Virus record (IMG/VR): IMGVR_UViG_3300024306_000034
Span: 1-57,107 of that record
Length of the DNA: 57,107 bases
Origin: a virus
Direction: 5' to 3' (one strand)
The translations under genes and the position numbers were made by a program. How positions within the stretch are numbered: position 1 is the first letter of the stretch; every line of letters begins with the position of its first letter. The notes below the pieces were generated by a model, which searched no databases, was not told the origin of the DNA, and worked only from the letters and a program-made list of their open reading frames with translations. Shown here piece by piece: positions 48,376 to 54,515 of the stretch.

Positions 48376-48985
48376 CTTCTGGGTCCTGGACTAATTGGGC
48401 CAAGAGAACAGACTCGTCGGCTGGTTCTGGTTTGGGTAGGGCTTTAGGTTTGCTTGATTTAGACAAAAGTTTAGGTTGATCAGTCTCTGCAGGAGCAGAA
48501 AGGGCTCTAACTGAGTCTGCGACTTTCGCCAGCATCTCTATTACCTGCTGGTATTCTTTTAAACTTTTGATTCTCATCTGAGGAGGAGGCGCTTTAGAAG
48601 GATCTTGGAGATACTTGCGCATCTCCTCCATGTTCTCTGTGGTAGAGACAGACACCATGTCTGTAAGAAACTCAACCTGCTCGACGGTGGATTTAACTAT
48701 GCGGGCCCGAATCCTGTCATATATTGAGTTGGCTAACTTTTCACGATCTTTAACCCACCCGTTTAAGGCAGCCGTCAGCGAGATTTTTCCCAAAGAATAT
48801 TGGGGAAATTTCCTGCTTAGATCTTCTAACGAATAGCCAAGCAGGAAAAGTTCGTAAACGGGCATAGCCTCTTGCTTGCCCATGGCGCCTGCGGTCTTAT
48901 GCTGACGAAGATACTTTTCGGCCTCGCGGACCTGATCGAAACTAAGTCCGTAGCGTTCTTCAGCGTTCAGTCTCTTTTTTAGCAA
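48368..48985 (-). CDS. Probable terminase small subunit
   Basis: The TTG start at 48985 has GGAG 7 bases upstream. Residues 35-80 contain a predicted DNA-binding HTH (YELFLLGYSLEDLSRKFPQY then SLTAALNGWVKDREKL), like the recognition domain of TerS. A central helical region (RIVKSTVEQVEFLTDMVSVS) should oligomerise, and the C-terminus is Pro/Lys-rich and acidic. It lies immediately before and overlaps the large subunit. No sequence family was matched exactly. Confidence 0.65.
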   Translation of the reverse strand: MLKKRLNAEERYGLSFDQVREAEKYLRQHKTAGAMGKQEAMPVYELFLLGYSLEDLSRKFPQYSLGKISLTAALNGWVKDREKLANSIYDRIRARIVKSTVEQVEFLTDMVSVSTTENMEEMRKYLQDPSKAPPPQMRIKSLKEYQQVIEMLAKVADSVRALSAPAETDQPKLLSKSSKPKALPKPEPADESVLLAQLVQDPEDE

Positions 48986-49367
48986 GCGCTTTCTCCCATA
49001 TAGGATGGGTAGAGATGTTGTTTATCATCTGCTGCAGACGTAACATCTCGATCATCTTATACTTGGAAACTTGCTCTTTTGTAAACCCTATAACAAGCAA
49101 GATCATAACTGATCTTTCCAGTTCGGTAAAATTATCTAATAATTCCAACATCTCGGACGTTGGTGGTGACTGTAAGTAATTAATAAGATTACTTATTATG
49201 ATGTCGTTGGCGTCATTCCTGCTCTTAATCTCGATGAATCTAGACGACAGGTCGAAGTAGGGATCTTCCAAATAGGCTACCCACAGATCTTGTCTCTCGT
49301 CCTCATCTTGGGACAGAGTCTCGATCTTTCTTTGAATCATCATTAAATGTGGGTCCTTGATCCTCAT
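48960..49367 (-). CDS. Small protein with sigma-region-4-like HTH
   Basis: The 135-residue protein has QDEDERQDLWVAYLEDP near the N-terminus and, later, NFTELERSVMILLVIGFTKE with QVSKYKMIEMLRLQQMI, which resembles the L-x-x-x-E-R-x-V-x-x-L...S-x-x-x-V helix-turn-helix of sigma region 4. It could be a transcription regulator or a partner of the region-2-like protein. It overlaps both neighbours (65 bases with the gene before and 26 with the terminase small subunit). The start site is uncertain. Confidence 0.55.
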   Translation of the reverse strand: MRIKDPHLMMIQRKIETLSQDEDERQDLWVAYLEDPYFDLSSRFIEIKSRNDANDIIISNLINYLQSPPTSEMLELLDNFTELERSVMILLVIGFTKEQVSKYKMIEMLRLQQMINNISTHPIWEKALAKKETER

Positions 49368-49749
49368 ACTCCGAGCTTTCTTTTAACTCAAGATCGACAC
49401 TCCAAGTCGGTCCGCAGTAGGTTTTTACAAAACCGTTCAATATCTTTAAAAATTCTAAATTACCATGGCGCTTAAGAAGTCGCTTAAGCTTCCACATACC
49501 GAGTATGGAGTCGGTGTTTTTAAGCGCAATATATCTATTATAATCTTTTAGTAAAGAAAGATCAGCATAGAGTGTGTATTTTATGAGCTTAGTGTTTGAA
49601 TCTACAGACAATTCTACTGCTGTAATACCTTTATTTATTATGGCCCCATAAAGGTACAAACTGTCTTTAGTTTGATCAGTAAACAGACCGTTATTGAGGA
49701 GCCACCTGTGCTGATCTAGCAGCTCGTGTACGTTGGCGTTGGTGTTCAT
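49303..49749 (-). CDS. Hypothetical protein, 148 aa
   Basis: The protein is soluble and basic in its core (MWKLKRLLKRHGNLEFLKIL), with an acidic C-terminus (ESSEYEDQGPTFNDDSKKDR). It shares ATGA with the nuclease gene upstream and overlaps the next gene. No motif recognised. Confidence 0.65.
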   Translation of the reverse strand: MNTNANVHELLDQHRWLLNNGLFTDQTKDSLYLYGAIINKGITAVELSVDSNTKLIKYTLYADLSLLKDYNRYIALKNTDSILGMWKLKRLLKRHGNLEFLKILNGFVKTYCGPTWSVDLELKESSEYEDQGPTFNDDSKKDRDSVPR

Positions 49750-50723
49750 TGCTGCTCCGTGTACCTTTTAAGTATACTCTTAAGTTCATATTTATCAATC
49801 GCGCCTGAGTAAATTTTGTCTACGTACTGTTCAGCCATACTGTAAATAGTAGGCGCAGATATTTGCGTGCGATTTGACTTAATCGTGTCTGTGAATTCAG
49901 TTTTAAAGACAACTTGAGTTCTTCGTTTTAAATCTAAAATCTTATCGGACTCCAGTAGAGCTTTGATCTCAGCGCGTGGACCTATTAGTTTTACTACCCA
50001 ACGATCTGTTTCATTTAGCTCTAAAGAAGTAGATTCAGCTAAATCAAAATCTAAGGTACGCCACATAGGGAACGGTGACTCAATAAACGTCCAGGACATA
50101 GAATCTGTATCTAAGAAGGAGATTCCTTTGACCTGGTTTGCATCAGAAGCCGTGAGACTCGTCGGAGTTCCGGGATATACAACATGTCCCTCATTGAGCG
50201 ACTGTTTCTTGTGGATATGTCCAGAGACCACAGTGTATCCCTGAACCTGAACAAGTGGTATACCATCGTCTGCAAATTTGAACCCATAGTCAGCGCCTAT
50301 AAATGTGTTGTGAGTTACAGCTATATCCGTTTTAATATCTGGCCAATCTAGAGGATTGGGTAGATAAGGGATGTAGGTAGCACCGTCTAATTGAATTATT
50401 GAATCAACTACTGTTACGCCCTTAACATCCCTAAAAACCTCTAAAGCGTGATATTTGCTGCAGTTAGGCTTCCACATATCGTGGTTACCGAGCAACATAA
50501 CCATCGGTATCTTCATATCAACCACACGAAGGATATGAGAGTTAACCAGAGACAAGACTTCAGCACGTATAACGGCGTGATCGTCAAAGGTGTCGCCGAG
50601 ATTGACGATCAGATCTGGCTTATGCTCCTCTGCCGCACTTTCAATCCAAGAAAGAAGCTTCTCACCCTCGGAGAGATGGGTATGACGGATATGTGGGTCA
50701 CCTATGAACATAATCTTAGACAC
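49746..50723 (-). CDS. SbcD/gp47-like metallophosphoesterase nuclease
   Basis: The GTG start at 50723 has GGAG 8 bases upstream. All calcineurin-type metal motifs are present: GDPHI (8-12), GDTFDDH (43-49), GNHD (79-82), THN (137-139) and GHIHK (168-172). The order and 325-residue length match the catalytic subunit of SbcCD/Mre11-Rad50 and T4 gp47, which processes DNA ends during recombination-dependent replication. Its ATPase partner (SbcC/gp46) is not in the window. The C-terminal part is a helical capping domain. It is next to RecA and SSB genes, with which it should act. Confidence 0.9.
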   Translation of the reverse strand: MSKIMFIGDPHIRHTHLSEGEKLLSWIESAAEEHKPDLIVNLGDTFDDHAVIRAEVLSLVNSHILRVVDMKIPMVMLLGNHDMWKPNCSKYHALEVFRDVKGVTVVDSIIQLDGATYIPYLPNPLDWPDIKTDIAVTHNTFIGADYGFKFADDGIPLVQVQGYTVVSGHIHKKQSLNEGHVVYPGTPTSLTASDANQVKGISFLDTDSMSWTFIESPFPMWRTLDFDLAESTSLELNETDRWVVKLIGPRAEIKALLESDKILDLKRRTQVVFKTEFTDTIKSNRTQISAPTIYSMAEQYVDKIYSGAIDKYELKSILKRYTEQQ

Positions 50724-50868
50724 GGTATTTCTCCATGCGCTCTGCCCAGCGTATCAATCTTGGATCTAATAACTTTGGCGGAACAGTCAACTTTAACTTG
50801 AAGAACACAGTTATGCCGCGCAGGACAACTAGCCTTATCGAGGGTCTGCTATGTTGAATCTGATCCAC
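50716..50868 (-). CDS. Possible 50-aa gene between two overlapping genes
   Basis: A GTG-started frame fills the gap before the SbcD-like gene: 50 residues, basic and hydrophobic (RLVVLRGITVFFKLKLTVPP, then WAERMEKY). Its stop overlaps the SbcD-like start and its beginning overlaps the 61-residue gene by 20 bases. The ribosome site is weak (AAGG). The overlaps at both ends fit the local style. Confidence 0.35.
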   Translation of the reverse strand: MDQIQHSRPSIRLVVLRGITVFFKLKLTVPPKLLDPRLIRWAERMEKYRV

Positions 50869-51034
50869 GATCCGTCGCCTTTCTAGTTGCGGCTATAATA
50901 ACAGCATCATATATGCCGCTATTAATCTGGCGCGGATTGCCAACAGATAAGCGCAACTTACACGCCACGTCCATAACATTCATTATGAGCGCAGCGTTCA
51001 GCCAAAACAAGGTTTCCCTGTCGTGAGGGCTCAC
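50849..51034 (-). CDS. Small protein, 61 aa, coupled to recA
   Basis: A GTG start overlaps the recA stop (GTGA), so it is probably translated by coupling. The sequence is helical with a hydrophobic middle (LFWLNAALIMNVMDVACKLR). No family recognised. A recombination accessory role is only suggested by position. Confidence 0.5.
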   Translation of the reverse strand: MSPHDRETLFWLNAALIMNVMDVACKLRLSVGNPRQINSGIYDAVIIAATRKATDRGSDST

Positions 51035-52131
51035 AGAGCTTCCTCAAGCCCGTCATCAACAAAACCAAGAGAATCTGTCTCCACTTTTACGTCCTGATAC
51101 TCATAACAGGCACTAAGGATGCGGTTTTGGAGATCTTTGTCTGCCACAACCATGTTCTTGATATTCTGCTCGCCGCGTACTGGTGCGTCATTGCCGAAAC
51201 ACCACATTTGTGGATTTTCGCGACCGGTTTCAGGATTAACTGGATGCCTGATTACGCCTAGCGCTTTTGCCAGTTCGAATATCTCGCCGCCGGTGTCGAT
51301 GACGCCAAGATCATAGTGAAAAGTAAACTCGGCCTGGCGGGCGGGTGCGCCCATGCGATTCTTCTTGACCTTAACACGAACTTTATGGCCAACCTGTGCA
51401 GCAGCGCCGGTAATTGTCTCACCGTGCTCAATCACGCCTTTCTTTGAGTCGACGCGGGTGATCTCAAGCATCAAATCCGCAGCATGCTTGAGGGCGTGAC
51501 CCTCAGAGATAACGTATGGGTTGCGGAGAGCCTTCATTGGATCCATTTGCGCAGTTACCTGCTGTATAAAGAAAGTCAACAACTTATGCTCTGCGATTAC
51601 AGGTATGACGAGTTTAAGAGCGCTGCCGAGATACTGGGAACCGCTGCCGCCCATAATCTGATCAGTGGTTTGCTTGCGGACGTCTTTTGGATATCTGATT
51701 GCCTTGATTGAATCAATCACAATGGCCTTAATTGGTGCGCCATCTTGAATCAATTCAAGCATCTCGCCGCCAATATAATCAAAGATTTTGATCGGATCAT
51801 TTGATTTTCTGACTACGAGACGATCCGGATCACCGCCCAACTTGGTGAACATCTGCGCATTAAACGAGTATTCGGCGTCAAACCAGATAGCAAGCGCCTC
51901 TGGGTCTCGTCTCTGCATCTCAATTAGACCCATCATAGCAAGCATAGACTTACCGGATGACTCTGGTCCGTAAAGAATATTCACCTTGCTAGGAAGAAAG
52001 CCTCCCTGGCAGGTTGCCCAGTTTAAAGATGGGCTCCAAGATGGTATTGGATCAGGTCTTTGCATCTTTAGTTTAGATGCGGCGACTCCAAGATCTGATG
52101 TTAATTTAGACATCCATTTATTAGTACTCAT
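51031..52131 (-). CDS. RecA/UvsX-family recombinase
   Basis: The 366-residue RecA-fold protein has Walker A GPESSGKS (55-62), the catalytic-Glu-containing EALAIWFDAEYSF, Walker B IKAIVIDSIKAI and an L2-region segment around RNPYVISEGHALKHAADLML with KVRVKVKKNRMG. The length and N-terminal polymerisation segment fit phage UvsX-like recombinases more than the bacterial protein. The acidic C-terminus ends LEEAL. It catalyses strand exchange in recombination and repair and sits with SSB and SbcD genes. GGAAAT precedes the ATG. Confidence 0.95.
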   Translation of the reverse strand: MSTNKWMSKLTSDLGVAASKLKMQRPDPIPSWSPSLNWATCQGGFLPSKVNILYGPESSGKSMLAMMGLIEMQRRDPEALAIWFDAEYSFNAQMFTKLGGDPDRLVVRKSNDPIKIFDYIGGEMLELIQDGAPIKAIVIDSIKAIRYPKDVRKQTTDQIMGGSGSQYLGSALKLVIPVIAEHKLLTFFIQQVTAQMDPMKALRNPYVISEGHALKHAADLMLEITRVDSKKGVIEHGETITGAAAQVGHKVRVKVKKNRMGAPARQAEFTFHYDLGVIDTGGEIFELAKALGVIRHPVNPETGRENPQMWCFGNDAPVRGEQNIKNMVVADKDLQNRILSACYEYQDVKVETDSLGFVDDGLEEAL

Positions 52132-52142
52132 ACCAATTTCCT

Positions 52143-52613
52143 TTATTTCATCCCTTCCCAGGGCGTCATGTAACCGTCTTCTGACAACTTTTTGACGGCA
52201 TCGATTGCGAATCTAAACTCTTGAACCTTGTTTCTCAACAGCAAAGATAGAGCTTGAGCTCTCGCGTATATATCTTTAGCTCTCTGAACATCAGGGTCTA
52301 AGGCAACATAGGCCTTACGCGACTCAACCGTGGGCTTTTCCCCTTTAACCTTAAAATAATCCGGTGCTCGGTCAAGATACGCGATAGCCTCTGCCGTATC
52401 CAAAGCTGCCTTAGCGTTGAGTTCGGCTTGGACTGCTTTCGCGTGCATCACGGATGACACATCGTAGGCGATGATGAAGTCCCGCAGATACACGGGAGCC
52501 ATCATCTTGTTAAAGCCTTGGCCAATATCGCTCAGCTTGCGAGAAAAAGCTGCTATATGCTTTAGGTCGATCGAGTCCAGATTAGACTCGATGACCTGAA
52601 GATCGTGACTCAC
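52143..52613 (-). CDS. Hypothetical helical protein of the recombination cluster, 156 aa
   Basis: A GTG start with AGGTGA upstream. The sequence is mostly helical with an Ala-rich middle (AKAVQAELNAKAALDTAEAI) and a C-terminal segment (YARAQALSLLLRNKVQEFRF). It lies between the recA and SSB genes with almost no gap, where T4-type phages encode recombination mediators (UvsY-like). No sequence match to UvsY is claimed. Confidence 0.68.
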   Translation of the reverse strand: MSHDLQVIESNLDSIDLKHIAAFSRKLSDIGQGFNKMMAPVYLRDFIIAYDVSSVMHAKAVQAELNAKAALDTAEAIAYLDRAPDYFKVKGEKPTVESRKAYVALDPDVQRAKDIYARAQALSLLLRNKVQEFRFAIDAVKKLSEDGYMTPWEGMK

Positions 52614-52621
52614 GATTCACC

Positions 52622-53671
52622 TCAATTGTCGAGGAGTGACTCTGCGAATGCGAAAATTTCGTCGTCAGATGACGGCTGCTTAACACTCTTCGCTGGCGCT
52701 GCGACTTTTTTAGTCTTGGCGACTGCAGGGACTTCCTGCTCATCATCCTCATCGTCAAAGCGAATATTCAGGGGCTTCTTGACTGGCGCCTTATATTCTT
52801 CAACTTCCTCGTCTTCAACCCTTGCGGTCTTTACCGCTTTAACAGGCTTAGGCGCCTCAACTTCAACCTCGAAACCTTCGACTTGGAGCTCGGGGTATTG
52901 AGCGTAAAGGTTTGCAAGATTAGCCATGAGGACTTCTTTGAGTTCCTCATATGAATGAGGCTTGTAAAGAGTCGTAAGATCGTATCCCAGGCTGTCGTAG
53001 TTGTCTACGACGTTGGTTGGAAGAGGATCTCTATCGTCAACCCAGACGATACCTTCAGATGTTTTCTTCTTGGTTTGGTTTTTAGCCACGGAATATTCGG
53101 TGTTCGTACCCTCGCCATCGCGACGGATTTTAAACCAGATACCAGCGTCATCTGGCTCAGAAGCTAGCGAGGTTGGATCTTGGCCGTAATCCGTAACGTA
53201 CTGCATCATCTGCTTCTTCATTGCATCATGGGCAGTCTTTTTCAACTCAAGCAGTCCTACTTCACCTGCTTTGTTGCAGGCGTTGTAGATGTACGTAGCT
53301 TTGGGTTTGATAGTCCAAAGAACATCCGCGTAAGGTTTTAGAGCCTCTTTCAGCTCATCGCGTGATGCGCCGCGGTTCTTGAGGGATGCCTCAAGCGCTT
53401 CCCTTTTCTTCTCGACCAGGGAGACATACTCAGAAACCGGACACGCAGAATCTGTCGCGAATGAGCGCGGAGATGCGTATGGGCGACGTCGGCCGGTCTG
53501 CGGATCTGCGAGCCAGGCGATAACCCAACGACGGTAAGCATAACCGTCTGAATTTTCACCAAAAGGTGGAAGAACGCGGTAGATATTTTCACCCTGGTTG
53601 ATCGGGTGGCGTTTCCACTCTTTGCGCTCTTTAAGAGAATCGAGATTGAGTCTTAGATTAGACTTTGCCAT
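52622..53671 (-). CDS. Single-stranded DNA-binding protein (gp32-like)
   Basis: The 349-residue protein begins with a basic N-terminal arm and an aromatic core (WKRHPINQGENIYRVLPPFG and GYAYRRWVIAWLADPQ). The middle has charged OB-like strands, and there is a long Glu/Lys/Val linker and an acidic C-terminus ending DDEIFAFAESLLDN. That layout (arm, OB fold, acidic tail) is typical of phage gp32-type SSBs. The Cys pattern of the T4 zinc subdomain is not evident. AAGGAGT precedes the ATG, with a TATAAT element at 53724-53729 some 50 bases upstream. Confidence 0.82.
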   Translation of the reverse strand: MAKSNLRLNLDSLKERKEWKRHPINQGENIYRVLPPFGENSDGYAYRRWVIAWLADPQTGRRRPYASPRSFATDSACPVSEYVSLVEKKREALEASLKNRGASRDELKEALKPYADVLWTIKPKATYIYNACNKAGEVGLLELKKTAHDAMKKQMMQYVTDYGQDPTSLASEPDDAGIWFKIRRDGEGTNTEYSVAKNQTKKKTSEGIVWVDDRDPLPTNVVDNYDSLGYDLTTLYKPHSYEELKEVLMANLANLYAQYPELQVEGFEVEVEAPKPVKAVKTARVEDEEVEEYKAPVKKPLNIRFDDEDDEQEVPAVAKTKKVAAPAKSVKQPSSDDEIFAFAESLLDN

Positions 53672-53723
53672 AATTTACTCCTTTGCCTAAATAGGCGGTC
53701 AATACCCTATATTGGGTGTCGAT

Positions 53724-53729
53724 ATTATA
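53724..53729 (-). promoter_or_regulatory. -10 element (TATAAT) before the SSB gene
   Basis: On the minus strand CTGATGTATAATATCGAC gives TATAAT at the end of the 253-residue gene, about 50 bases before the SSB start. No good -35 is visible. It would give SSB and RecA extra expression independent of the polymerase gene. Confidence 0.45.
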
Positions 53730-54486
53730 CATCAGATGTTTTGATGGGCTGAGAAGGCCTAGCTTGATGGCGGTTTTGATTTTTATGTTGATGCTTGTGG
53801 TTATGCTTAACGGATGCGGTCTGCTGCTGTGGTTTTGCTTCTGGCTCGGAGACGGGTGCGACTTCTACTGGTTCTGTTAAAGCAGCCAATTCTGCTAGAG
53901 TTTCTGAATTAGGCGACACGGGTTCTGCCTCAACTTCCGGCTCGGGCGCTGGTGTGGCTTTAACTTCTGGTTGAAGTGTGGTCTCTTTTACTTGAACTGG
54001 TTTAACTTCATGCTTGATTTCAATAGGGCGAGGCTCTCCTAGGTGATCTGGAACCTCTTTAAGAGGTATCTCTCTAATGCCTAGTTTTTGAAAAACTGCA
54101 GCATCTTCTTGGGATCCAGAGAAATAAATAACCTTGGTTGTAAACGGTCGTGATCTCAGAATCGACTCGTAATATCGCTGATAGATAGTCGGGTATCGAG
54201 CCTGAAACATCTCATGGACCGTCTGAGCTACATCTTCATCAGATTCGCAGATCCTGCCTGCAAAGTCATGAGGCACAACATTGCGATAGGGATTAAATAG
54301 TCGATCATATCGGCGACCGATCTCCTCTGCGATTGCTCGCAGATAATTTGGTCCAATTGTTGCAGCGCCGCCTCGCCTGTGAGCGCAGGTTTTAACTTCA
54401 TCGAGGAATGAAGGTCGCGACAACACCATCTCTTTATCAGAGAGGTTTTGAGGCGGATTTTGCGTTATTACAAATACGCTATCCAT
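53725..54486 (-). CDS. Hypothetical protein with Pro/Glu-rich tail, 253 aa
   Basis: The N-terminal ~150 residues look globular, with RRGGAATIGPNYLRAIAEEI, YPTIYQRYYESILRSRPF and KVIYFSGSQEDAAVFQKLGI. The last ~90 residues are disordered, Pro/Glu/Val/Thr-rich, and end in a His/Lys/Gln-rich cluster. AAGGAG precedes the ATG. It lies between the replicative polymerase and SSB, so a replication-accessory role is possible; no family named. Confidence 0.68.
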   Translation of the reverse strand: MDSVFVITQNPPQNLSDKEMVLSRPSFLDEVKTCAHRRGGAATIGPNYLRAIAEEIGRRYDRLFNPYRNVVPHDFAGRICESDEDVAQTVHEMFQARYPTIYQRYYESILRSRPFTTKVIYFSGSQEDAAVFQKLGIREIPLKEVPDHLGEPRPIEIKHEVKPVQVKETTLQPEVKATPAPEPEVEAEPVSPNSETLAELAALTEPVEVAPVSEPEAKPQQQTASVKHNHKHQHKNQNRHQARPSQPIKTSDV

Positions 54487-54515
54487 CGTGTCTCCTTTTC
54501 TTTAAAACAAATATC

